From: Clarireedia homoeocarpa
Taxonomy: Eukaryota > Ascomycota > Leotiomycetes > Helotiales > Rutstroemiaceae
Reading direction: 5' to 3'
Assembly (NCBI GenBank): GCA_001465935.1
Contig: LNKV01000067.1
Location: 1 to 64,000 of the forward strand
Length of the DNA: 64,000 nucleotides
The position numbers and the translations under genes are program-made. Every line of letters begins with the position of its first letter. The stretch's first letter is position 1. This document shows positions 46,326 to 57,009 of this stretch, one piece after another. The notes under the pieces are model-generated. The model ran no database searches and was not told where the DNA came from. It saw only the letters and a program-made list of their open reading frames with translations.

Positions 46326-47611
46326 TCATACCCCCTCCGCAAACCTCACACTCCCTCTCTCCTTTTCTCCTTCTCTTTTTCCTTCTCCTTCTTTTCCCCT
46401 CACCCAACTCTTCTGCTTCCCCACATCCACACCCTCCCTGCCATCCATCTCCCCTCCCTCATTCTCTCCCCCTCCCACACTTCCACCTCTACCTCCACTC
46501 ACACTCACCCCCTTATCCCTCCCCTTAATCCTCCACCCCCTCCTTCTCCCCCTCGCCAACTCCATCGCATACGTCGGCGGCGTCGGTGGCGGCAACGACA
46601 CCCCGCTCCCATTGCCACTCCCATTCACCGGAGCAGAAACTCTTCTCCCACCCACAATATCCCTCTTCACCATCGTAGCACTACTTTCCCCTGACACCGA
46701 CCCCGACCCCGACCCTTCAGCCGCACCATCCACACTCTTTCTCTGCTCTGGGTCACTCTTTGATGCGAGCCTGCGTCTCGAGCATCGTTTCTCTGCTTCT
46801 GAAGAGTTGCGATTAGCATTCGAATTCAAACTTACCGTTTCCTCTGCGCTGAGAGGGAGCTGTGGTGGGGTTTCTGTTGCTTTGCGTAAGTTAGTTAATA
46901 TATACACAATCCCGAATCTACTAGCAAAATTCCGAAGAGGAATAAAGAAGAAGGCAAAAGCTAGAGAAAAATTCAAGAAGTTATACCTTCTCCAACAAAC
47001 TTCCCCCTAAGTCTCCTAACCGCTCTCTTCCTCAAACTAGCCGCCTTCCGATCCGCTTTCTCCCGTCTCCGCTGTTCTTTTGCTGCCTCTCTAGTTGTGA
47101 CATTGATCGGTTGAGGATGAGGCGAAGTCGCGCCTTCGGACTGTAGATGCGAGACATCAGAATGAGAAAGCGACGTAGTATACGATGTGCTTGTTTCGAT
47201 GCAAGGTCTAGCTGTCTTTGATTCGAAAGAGACATGCGTATTCTTCAAAGTATCAGCGGGCGTATCAATTCCACTTTCGTTAGTATCAAAACTTCTTGTT
47301 AGAAGCCTGCGGACTGTTCCTTGGCTTTCGTGTCCTGCTGTATTGACAGAAGAATTTGGGTTGCCCGTTATTGGTATTCCTGGGACTGCTACTGCGGGCA
47401 TCTTGAAAGGTTGCTCAGACGATCGGTCCTGGTTAGACCAATTCGTCTCTCTCGAAACAACTACATCTAGCAATTTGTTTGATTCCGGTTGTTCCTTGAC
47501 TTGGATACTCATTGGTGCAACTCTAAGATCCTCGTTAATAGATGAATGTGTCATATTGTTCTTCGATCGTAATGGTACGAACTCTGGTGCGCTCGCTTTC
47601 AGCTTCGACCC
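46326..47611 (-). CDS. PAM2-motif protein, unknown function (5' exon uncertain)
   Basis: Two exons are clear: 46987-47611 and 46326-46879, joined by GTATAA donor and GCAAAG acceptor in agreeing phase. The upstream end begins after an ATAATAG acceptor. The first residues there are GSKLKASAPEFVPLRSKN, a good PAM2 peptide (Leu, Ala, and the Glu-Phe-x-Pro core), which binds the MLLE domain of poly(A)-binding protein (family knowledge). A 5' exon with the ATG must lie upstream; a candidate ATG with a GTATCT donor is near 47743. If the next Met (47554) were used the PAM2 motif would be lost. The rest is disordered, with a basic helix EAAKEQRRREKADRKAASLR and a Gly/Ser/Arg-rich C-terminus. Likely a cytoplasmic mRNA-associated protein, by inference. 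Confidence 0.72.
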
Positions 47612-47921
47612 CTATTATAAGTTAGATAACTTCATCCAAAGATACATGAACTGTAGCTCTATGCCGTTGCAGAGCAATTGATACGAGATAGCACAATCCG
47701 AATGAAGTTGCAGATACGAGCGTCACTTGGTCATGAGAAGTCATAAGCTTGATACTGAAGCTGATATCTTCGCTTCGCGCCGATAGGATGATTGAGAACC
47801 GGCAGGAATCACGCGTATATATAGCAGGTATTATATTTCATATATTTATATTTCAAATCATTTAATATGATGTAGCAACTTGCTGCCTGACCATCGCTCT
47901 TAAGGAAAATAATCTAGGGTA

Positions 47922-50900
47922 TCAAGCTTTTGAGGGTTTGTCCGATCCACCACTTACTTCTTGTACTTGATCCGTAGATTTAAAGTCGTTTTCCGGCGTT
48001 ATATTAATTAGCCCATCGTGTTGGGCACGATCGTGGTTAGCTTCCTTTGCTGCTGCTGCAAGAGTCACCGTCTTCTGTTGAGGGGTAACATCGTTGATAA
48101 TATTGGCGTCTTTCTTGGCAGCGCTCTTTAATTTCGATTCGTCTTCCTCCAAAGGTTTGACGAAAATCTGTTTTGCCCATAAATCTGCGTATTTACCTTT
48201 GGCGTGGAAGAGCTCATCGTGTGACCCTTGCTCTACAATCTGACCATCCATAACTACAACAATATGGTCCGCATTCATAACAGTTGAGAGTCGATGCCTG
48301 CGGTTGATTAATACATACTTTCTTTCGCAGAGGGAGGAAGGTTCGATTTGGTTCACTTACGCAACCACAAAAGTCGTTCGACCTTTGCATAGAGCCTGGA
48401 AACCTTGTTGAATCAACTGCTCAGTTTCGGTATCTACTGCACTGGTAGCCTCATCAAGGAGTATAATGGTTGGCTGCTTGAGCATGGCGCGGGCAATGGC
48501 AATACGTTGCTTCTCTCCACCGGACAGTTTCCTAGACTATTGTTAGGGAAATTCTCACGAAAATAGAATCCGACGAAACTTACACTCCTCGGTCTCCAAC
48601 TTTAGACTTGTAACCTAGGAATTCGAGTCAGTATAGCATTATGAGCTATGAGCACCTGTACATACCATCTGGGAACTTCATGATTTTGTCGTGAACAGCA
48701 GCTGCTTTACATGCTTCAAAGACCTCATCTTCGGTAGCATCCAATCTCGCGTATTTCAAATTGTTCATGATAGTATCATTGAACATCATCGGGTCCTGAG
48801 GAACAACTCCAATGTGACTGCGTAGGCTGTGGGTTTCATGTTAAATGCATTCTACCGCTGGATGAGGGCCGATTGTGTTACCTGTGCATTGTAACTTCTC
48901 GAATATCTTGTCCATCAATCTTAATGCTGCCCGATTTGATGTCATAGAACCGATCCATCAATTTTAAGATGGTTGATTTTCCACCACCAGTTTCTCCAAC
49001 GAATGCAATGCTTTTCCCCCCGGATGCACAAAAACTGACGTCCTTCAAAGTCGGTTTTCTCTCGTCATACGCAAAACAAACACCATCAAACTCAATTTGA
49101 CCCTCAGTTACCTGGAGTTCTTTTGCACCTGGGGCATCTTTTATGGTTGGCTCGGTCTTCAGGACCTCAAGAAGACGTTCCGCTTCCATCAAGCTATAGG
49201 AAATTTGTTTGTATGCGTTACTGAAAAACACCAATGGGCCTGTAATACGTTATTATCGCAGGAATGGATTGGCTTTGGAGAATATGCTCACTCTGCAGCT
49301 GGCCCCAGAACATCAATAAAGTAGTGAAACTTCCGACAGATTGACCTTCGTACACCACTTGCCAAGCTCCAAGACAGAGAACTCCTGTCAACCCACAGGT
49401 GAGAACAAATCCTTGAGCTAGACTAGTGAGTCGGAGAAATACGTCATAACTTTTCGTAGATTTCAAGTAATCGGAGACGGCTATATGCTGGTTAGCTGAT
49501 GTAACAAAGGTTGGAGGTACAGAGGGTCGCACCTGTAGAATAGCGGCTGGCTTCGTAGTCAATCCTGTTGAATAACTATTATCATTTAGCGTAAATGCCT
49601 TGGGCCTAAGAAAGGGGATACTAACGCTAGCAGTTGTCCAACCATCTAAAGATTCTTGTCCGGTTGTCCACTCTTTCCTGCTAGTAGTAATAAGATCACG
49701 ACGATGATCGGCTCTCATAGCTATCAGCTTCGCGGTAACATAGAGGTAAGTGGTTGATGTAACTGCTAGGACCAGAAACATATAAGGCCCGTAAGCACCA
49801 AAATAAGCAAAAGCAATTGCTAGATCGATGAACATCGGAACGATCTCAAAACATGCCATCTCGAGAAGTTCTCTGACAGATCTTCCTCCATGCACAGCTT
49901 GAAACACTTCCGACGAGGATTTTGCATCGTGGAAATCCGAGGATAGGCTCATTACATGAGCATGGGACTTAGCACTGAGCGTGTGGTAAGCATACTGCTC
50001 TAACGGCATCCAGAGCCATTTTCTAACGGTGCTGAGACAGGCTCCGCCGGTTATAAAACGTAGAGCAGAGTAGAGTAAGATGGATATCCAGAAATTGTGG
50101 CTATGATCTAAATTTATGGTCAGAATGACTGCATACATTGTGAGGCAACTACTTACCTCCTTGAGTATATGTGATTAAGCTCTCAACCATTCGGCCAAAT
50201 TGAATTGGAACAAGTGCGTTCAGAACATTCGAAGCAAGTAAGGTCAGAGCAACAAGCACAGCTCGTAGTTGAAGCCATATGTTATTCGTCGGCCAAAGAT
50301 ATGGAATAAAGATCTACAAGGAAAGATTAGCAACTGTATGTTTCGGGTTCCATCGCGCGAACACACCGAAAATCCTTTGGCATATGTCCACCAACTACCA
50401 TCCTGTTGTAATCTCTTTGCAATCGCTTCTTTGGATTTGCGTATCTCTTCTAACCAAGAATCTTCGGATGCAACGCTAGCAGTATCTGAATCATCTTCTT
50501 CATCCTCAGCAGAAGCTTCACCAGTTGTCCCGTATCCATTTCCGTTGACGGTGGAAGTTTCGGAGCTGGGTGTTGTTGAGTCCGACCTTTTAGGTAGCAG
50601 AGATTGGCGCTCAGCATCACCAGTATCATATTCTTTGTTGTCATTGCGCAAGAAGAAGTAGATGCCAGGCAGAACGACGAGATTGACAATTCTCAGGACT
50701 TGAATGACAATGAAGACGTAGTCGAAAGGGGAATTTGTGGCAGGACGGAACAGATTTGGTAGGATGATCAAAGTGAGTTCCACTACGAGACCGATAAACC
50801 ATGTACCATAGTAAGGGTACCAGACGGGAAATGGGGTATCCGATAAGGCCAGGATTTCTACCAAGAATGCTAGGACGGAGGATATTAAGTAGACCTGGCA

Positions 50901-51433
50901 TCGATCAGTCCCACAGAATGAAAACTGAGCAACTTCGGCCGGCGGCGGCAGCGATTGCTTATTTGTGCATCAACCAAGATTACTTACCACACGATCTTGC
51001 CCCGGATACCAACCATCTACCACAGCCTTGACTATGACGGTCACAATCTCTGCAATCTAAAATCGGGGTTTTAGCGACGGTGGTCTAAAGGTGAGTCGCG
51101 AGTCTCCTGCCAAGAACGAGTCAACTGTTTGGGAAATCTTACATATGTTCCAGCAAGGGTGATTATCAAACACATAATAACGCCGCGACGGACATGTTGA
51201 TCCTTAACTCGTCGAGCTTGAGTTTGGAGATTGCAGACGGTGAGTGTGAGGGAAACGATGAAGTAAAGGAAGACGAGGGTCGGATAGGCATATCGAATAA
51301 GTTCGGTGATCATCCCGAGCTGTTGGCACATTAGAAAATTGAGATAAAAAGGTTCCTATGGTCTGGGGCTTACTCTGCGAGGAGGATTTGGAGTGAGCAG
51401 TACCTCAATAGCGCTCGATGAAGTTGGCACCAT
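47922..51433 (-). CDS. HMT1-type vacuolar ABC half-transporter, 13 exons
   Basis: ABCB-family transporter resembling the heavy-metal tolerance protein HMT1, which loads thiol-metal conjugates into the vacuole (family knowledge; substrate here is inferred). Exons: 51374-51433, 51143-51319, 50988-51056, 50367-50894, 50157-50313, 49626-50107, 49533-49575, 49292-49480, 48882-49239, 48666-48826, 48584-48614, 48361-48531, 47922-48297; 933 residues, all phases agree. It has an extra N-terminal membrane domain (TMD0) with several helices, an acidic linker, a six-helix TMD, then the nucleotide-binding domain: Walker A GETGGGKST (about 649), Q-loop GVVPQDPMMF, signature KLSGGEKQR, Walker B IILLDEATSA, H-loop AHRLST. 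Two micro-exons of 43 and 31 nt are notable. The acceptor of exon 6 was chosen to keep the frame. Confidence 0.9.
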
Positions 51434-51815
51434 CTTCTCGATGGAGATTCTGCGCCCACCGTTGACACTGGGTGGTTGTTGTTGGATCAGCAAAAGCTCA
51501 GCAATGCTTGGGTGTTGAAGGAGAGACGCGCTGTCCTTGGCTCTTGCACATGCATGCGGCAAATGTTTCCAAGGTAGTTGAAGGTTCGAAGGACCCCAAA
51601 GACACGAGTTCAAAGAGCAAGCGCTAGGAGGCGACAGAGGCGACAGAGGAAAAAGAGGAAAAAGAGGAAAAAGAGATGGGAAGGTGGAAATGGAATGAAT
51701 GATGGGGATGGAGGAGTTGACTAGACACAAGGCACAAGGCACAAGGTATAACTCATCTAGGTTGGGTTGGGGTTGGGTATCCATATCAAAACCAAAAGCC
51801 CAAGATGGAAACAAC

Positions 51816-51956
51816 ATGGGAATAAGAAATCTTTGGTGAGTACAGATTCGAGGAGAAACTGCTGCTCGTCTGCTCGTACTACTTATGGGAATAAGAAATG
51901 GACACCTTAGTGAATACAGATTCGAGGAGGAACTGCTGCTCGTCTGCTCGTACTAC
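51816..51956. repeat. ~70-bp direct duplication
   Basis: Two adjacent copies beginning ATGGGAATAAGAAAT and ending with CTGCTCGTACTAC, offset 69 bp. The second copy carries small insertions and substitutions near its start. Confidence 0.88.
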
Positions 51957-52921
51957 ATGGGTAGCCGATTCACTTCTCACGTCTTCTCTAGAGATCATAC
52001 TGCAGTAGCATCTACTCCTGCATTGTGCATTGTGCATTTTGCATTTTGCATTTTGCATTTATCATTTTGTATTGGGCATTTTGTACGAGGAGGCGAGCTC
52101 TCCCCCCTCTCCCCCTCTCCCCCTCTCCCCCTCCCCCCCTCTCTTTATTCTCCCCGTGGGGTGACTTTAATACGACTTCATTCTTCGACTGCGCACATAC
52201 AGACAGCCCGCGGTTGCAATGACGCCAACAAGAATTATTGCCCTCTGCAGTAGAGAGAGTAACACATTGGCTCATCCCCGTGTCATGTCGCCGGCCGAGA
52301 ATGTCATAAAAGGGAGGCAAAGAGGGCGAAGCGAGGGCATGAACTGTACGGTGGAAGGGAACGAGATTGGCTGGCATGGAGGTACTGGATATTAACATTA
52401 CTCACCTTGGCCACCAAAAGCCTTCATACACAGGCACTTTTGGTTATGTATCGTCAAGTTTTTACCGGCAGGATGTCGTAAGATATACCCAGCAATCCCT
52501 CCCGTTCTCGGGTTGCACAATACTGTAGTGATCGGCACTCGTGCAACTCCCGCAAACAGAATCCCGGTGATATCGCTACTCGTTCAACACAAGCTTCTCG
52601 GGGGTCTTCGGTATTATGTGGCGACGACGTATCCGTGGAAGACCAAGAGTGGGCTGGCGATTGGGGGATGGGGGAAAAGGCTGTTTATATATTGCATTCG
52701 GAGGTTCATGGCCCAATGTAAGGCATGCTGATGTATCTTACATGCCGGATGACATGACTGACTTCGTGACTATATATAAGGTTATGTATGGGAGTATGGA
52801 GCATGGAGCATGGACAATGGACCATGGAGCGTGGATGTCCGGCAAACGAGGCAGGGGGTTTTCTTTTCGCGAAGAGCATTTACGAAGTACCTTCGTACAG
52901 TATGTCAAACGAAGAAGCTTC

Positions 52922-52964
52922 TTGCTCCGGCTTTTGCTCCGGCTTTTGCTCCGGCTTTTGCTCC
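52922..52964. repeat. 12-bp TTGCTCCGGCTT array
   Basis: Three perfect units and a partial fourth. Confidence 0.88.
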
Positions 52965-55107
52965 ATCGAGAGTCATATCCCACTCCCTCAGCTGGGCCAG
53001 GACTAGATGGGTCTGTAGGCTTCCAATAAATATTCAATCGAATTTTTGCATTACTTTTTGCCTCCATACGCGCGTGTGTGGAGGGGGTGGTGGTAAGCGG
53101 CCAAAGGGGTCATCGATAGTATTAGAGCATAAGCAAGGTAAGGTCGGTTATGCATGTGCCATTTACTGTGCCAGGTCATCATGGGTAATTGTGAGCGCAT
53201 CGAGGCTGGCGGCTGCCTCTTCTTTTCTCTTGGTATCCCTTGTTGCCCTTAGCGCTGAGCAAAGAAAGCGTAGAGCATGGCATGGGCAGCAGTCGTGTCT
53301 AGGAGCTTGCTAGCTAGACCCGAGGAGGCGTTCGTCTAAGCCCTGTTGCCACTCTGCGAAGTACAGTGGCTGCGTCTTGAGTCTTGAGTCTTGGGTCTTG
53401 GGTCATTAGTGCAGCTGAAAGGAAGAAGGAATGCGACTCGAGTTTTTATGGCAACTATTAGGACCATGGACTGTGGACTACCAAGTATGGTGTATAGCGA
53501 AATGGGGTCGAGTAGTACGATTTGTTTCTTACAAGTAGCACGATGGATGTATTATGCATTATCGAGAATTGTGGCTAGAACTATAGGGTGGCTCACCTAC
53601 AGATTGGCTCACACCTCGAATTTTTCCCAGTCTTCATTCGGTACAGTAGAACTAGTTCTAGCTGTTTTTCTTTTCATCCCTTGCGTCGCTTACCATTTTA
53701 CCTACGACTTCATATGGAAGTACTCTTCGCAGCCTGTGCAGCATTGGGAGGGGAGGCGTATTGGCGCAAGGCGAATTGCTCTTTTGAAGCCGTGGCACTC
53801 GCAAAATCTCATCGCATGATGACGCGGATTCGCAACCGTTGAGGTTGACCGCATCCCATAACATCTCATCCATCATTTCATACCTATCCATGATTTCGCT
53901 CTTCTCTCACCCCCTTCCCCTCCACCGCCACCTTCACCGCCAGCGTTTAGTTAGCTCTGTACAACCACAACTCCCCGCCGAATCAATCTTTCGCATAGTT
54001 CTACTGTAGCTGCCGTGGTCCCAAATACCATGCGCGTGGTGCATCTAAAGTTAGAATGCAGCCCACTATATACCTGCAGAACAGACGACCGGATGAGTTC
54101 CCACTTGATGTGCCCACAGATCATCATTCTTTTTGCTAAAAACAAAACTGCCGCATGCCCTGCTCTTAGACCTTCGTACAGTAGCATCATTAGCCTCAGG
54201 ATCACCGCGAGGGCCCCACAGAAGGATGAATTCTAACACGTCTGACTTGTCGTATCGCTGGCAGTTCAGACAAGCGTTGACTCATCTTTAGACGACTATT
54301 ACTCCTCACCGAAACGCGCGCGGCATTGTGGAGCCGCCTCCACATATTCGAGTGTTTTGAGAGTATGATACCACACAGCATCTCTATACAGTACACAACA
54401 CGTTTCTCTACGAAGTACAACAACCATAATACATAGTGTCTGCGATTGCTTATGCACATTCCTACATGGGAACTAGTAGTCTCAGCCAATGACCAGGACT
54501 GTGGAAGCGTGAATGCCCCCTCGTTGGTTACCAACAATGGCTGCGATGACTTCATTTGCACGCATCCAGACTCACTATCCCGCGCAGAACCGGTATCATA
54601 CCCTGCTGGTCCCTTTTCTGACTGATCAGTTTATTCCAATGGCAATCATTGGTATCGGCAGTTAACCTTGAATGTGTTCTGCACGTTCGGCATCAAGGGC
54701 AGCTCAGCTGCTCCCCCTTCCTTGCTTCCTTCTCTATATCTTATGGTATATTCGCAGGGAAAATGATTGCTAATCGTAGCATCGACACCAACGTTTACGC
54801 TTGAATATCCCCGTACTTGCATGAACTATAAAATGCCATAAAGTTAATTTGGCTGGCAACAGTCTCTGTAGGCCATTCTGAAGTCGCCGATTAACAATTT
54901 TATTACATGCCATTTCCTATTATCAGAAACCCTCTTAGCGAATGAAAAACGACAACTATTTCCTAGACGCGCGATACCATCAGATAATTCCAACCTAAAT
55001 ATTCTCAGCTGAACAGAGAGTTCAAGGAAAGATACCCCACTAACAACTCTTGACACAAGAACAAGGAAATGAGTACGGAATAGGCATCCCCTAGAGAAAT
55101 TCCGTCT

Positions 55108-57009
55108 TCACAGGCCCGACCCGTTGCTACCAAAGCCACACTTGGAATCAAACACATATGCCTCTCCTATTCCGCTTCCCTGCCAGTCTGCGAAACTTTG
55201 CTTGTTGAATCCTGGCGTGCCAACGCCTCCATCTGCTTGCATGGACGGGACGAAAAGCTGGTTGTGGTGTCTCGGATTGCTGCTCAAAGCAGCCATTCCG
55301 AACAGTGTGTTTTGGGAGAAGCGCAGAGGAGATGCTGGTCGGCTCCGCGAAATTGTATTGGCTCCTGCAAGCTGGTTGTTTACGCTCGGCACGTGAAACG
55401 AGCTGGTGTGGGAGCTGTATTTCAGAGCGGGAGACCCAGACCTGCTGCTGGTAGGTGCAAACCCTGTGTTCATTGGGCGAAAAGCTATTGAGCCTGGGGT
55501 GAATGGTCTTGCTTTTGTGATGGTCACGGGGTTTGATTTACTTAGAGTATTTCGAGGAGAACCGTATCTTTGCGTGGCTTGATCTTCAACATACACCGTA
55601 CTAGACACCGTTGTGGGTTGAGTTGGCCGAGTTTGATAGTAAGAGCTAGCAAAGTTCGACTTGTTCGGCTTTGGCTCTATCAGTAGCGGCACACTGGCAT
55701 ATTTTGCTGGTACAAAGACTGCTTTCCTTTTAGCTAACATCAACTTTGCGGCCGGAAGTTTACCTTTTCTACTCGCCACTGGAAAATAGACCTCGTCGTC
55801 ATCTAAGTCGAAAGATCTGGCTGCTTCAAACTCTTTTCGATAACGAGCGATTTTTGCCATTTCCTTCTCGCTAATCTTTTCGGTAACTAATTCCTCTTTC
55901 ACTTCATGTATCAATTCTGCTACCATCACCTGTTCATCCAACCCCAACGTTTCTCCTTCAACATAATCTCGATGCTCAACTTCTGGCTTTGGCACGAAGT
56001 ATATGTGGTCGAAGTTATGTAGCTTATGCATCTCGGGATTGCCTCCAAGCTTTTGGTAGTAGGTCCACCCTTTTGTCTTCCCTTTGCCCTCAAACTCGCT
56101 CTCTACAGCTACATCCTCATCCTCGGCTGATTTCTCATTGACTGAATCTCCGCCAAATCTAAATGCACCACTGTCCGCAGTTTTCTGCCCGAATGAGATC
56201 CTACGCGGCAACTTACCACTCAAGTCTCGTCTCCCTCTGTGATATTCAATCGTCGCACCTTTGAAGATATGCCCGCCTTCCATGGGATCATCCGGTCTGC
56301 AACTCACAGTCCGAACCTTCAAGATTGGCAGAACAGTACTTGCTGCACTCAACATAAAAGCACGATAATGGTTCCAGTAATTATCCACCGGCCCACCACA
56401 CTCCCACGAAACCCACTCCGCTGACGCCACCAAAAGTTTCGTATCATTAACCTCACCCTTGAGCGGCGGAAAAAACACATCCATAGACGTGGTACCCGAG
56501 CGAATCTCCACCGTCTTCACCAACAACCTCCCCCTATTCCGATGCGCCGGCTCGCTCTGTCGCTTGTCAACCTTCGCCTGCAGCAGCTTAATCAACGCCT
56601 TCAAGTCCAAATGCGGCGTGATCTGTGCCTTGTGGCAGCTCGGCGCGCCGCCTTTGGTGTCGTAGATCACGACATCGATGATGCGTCGCCCGAGTAGGCC
56701 GTAGGCGCGGATGCTTTCGGAAAACATCTCCTGCAGTGCGCTGGTCGCTTCTTCGAGGCTGAAGATGATGGGGGTGCGTGTGGCGGGGTCGAGAACGGAG
56801 GGGTGCGGGAGGATGCGCTCGGCGGGAGTTAGGAGGCAGGGGGAGGGGGAGGGGGAGGAGATGGTAGCGGTCGTGACGCTGGTGGAGGGGGCGCGGAGAA
56901 TGGGGTCGAGCATGTTGTTTGGTGGGTGGGAGAAGTGTGTGATTTGGGATTCTGGTTCTTGTTGTCCTTGCTGATTGAGTATTTGGAAATAATTCAGATG
57001 ATCGTCCAT
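55108..57009 (-). CDS. Conserved-looking fungal protein of unknown function
   Basis: Single exon, 633 residues. I do not recognise a family. The ATG at 57009 gives MDDHLNYFQILNQQGQQEPE. After a Pro/Ser-rich segment there is a well-structured region at about residues 75-290 (ATSALQEMFSESIRAYGLLG, RRIIDVVIYDTKGG, KLLVASAEWVSWECGGPVDN, YWNHYRAFMLSAASTVLPIL) that looks folded. A region with KGWTYYQKLGGNPEMHKLHN and HIYFVPKPEVEHRDY follows, then a charged helix EVKEELVTEKISEKEMAKIA. The last ~190 residues are Ser/Pro/Thr-rich and likely disordered. No signal peptide or membrane segment. The uninterrupted length and protein-like composition support a real gene. Confidence 0.8.
   Translation of the reverse strand: MDDHLNYFQILNQQGQQEPESQITHFSHPPNNMLDPILRAPSTSVTTATISSPSPSPCLLTPAERILPHPSVLDPATRTPIIFSLEEATSALQEMFSESIRAYGLLGRRIIDVVIYDTKGGAPSCHKAQITPHLDLKALIKLLQAKVDKRQSEPAHRNRGRLLVKTVEIRSGTTSMDVFFPPLKGEVNDTKLLVASAEWVSWECGGPVDNYWNHYRAFMLSAASTVLPILKVRTVSCRPDDPMEGGHIFKGATIEYHRGRRDLSGKLPRRISFGQKTADSGAFRFGGDSVNEKSAEDEDVAVESEFEGKGKTKGWTYYQKLGGNPEMHKLHNFDHIYFVPKPEVEHRDYVEGETLGLDEQVMVAELIHEVKEELVTEKISEKEMAKIARYRKEFEAARSFDLDDDEVYFPVASRKGKLPAAKLMLAKRKAVFVPAKYASVPLLIEPKPNKSNFASSYYQTRPTQPTTVSSTVYVEDQATQRYGSPRNTLSKSNPVTITKARPFTPGSIAFRPMNTGFAPTSSRSGSPALKYSSHTSSFHVPSVNNQLAGANTISRSRPASPLRFSQNTLFGMAALSSNPRHHNQLFVPSMQADGGVGTPGFNKQSFADWQGSGIGEAYVFDSKCGFGSNGSGL

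Larger units (their letters stand above)
51434..55107. other. 3.7 kb intergenic region, repeat-rich
   Basis: Upstream of the ABC transporter and downstream of the 55.1-57.0 kb gene. It contains GGAAAAAGA and CACAAGG short repeats (51645-51750), a 69-72 bp direct duplication (51816-51956), a GCATTTT array (52019-52060), CCCCTCT tracts (52110-52140), a 12-bp TTGCTCCGGCTT array (52922-52964) and GTCTTGA/GGTCTTG repeats near 53375-53403. A plus-strand frame at 53391-53819 has hydrophobic patches but no family features. No gene is supported. Confidence 0.55.

Noticed and set aside
46315..47010. 231-codon plus-strand frame rich in Pro, Ser and Leu
   Set aside because: It is the antisense of the Gly/Ser/Arg-rich C-terminus of the PAM2-motif protein, whose minus-strand frame joins a motif-bearing exon.
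53391..53819. 142-codon plus-strand frame with hydrophobic patches
   Set aside because: No good ATG context at the 5' end, no family resemblance, embedded in repeat-rich spacer.
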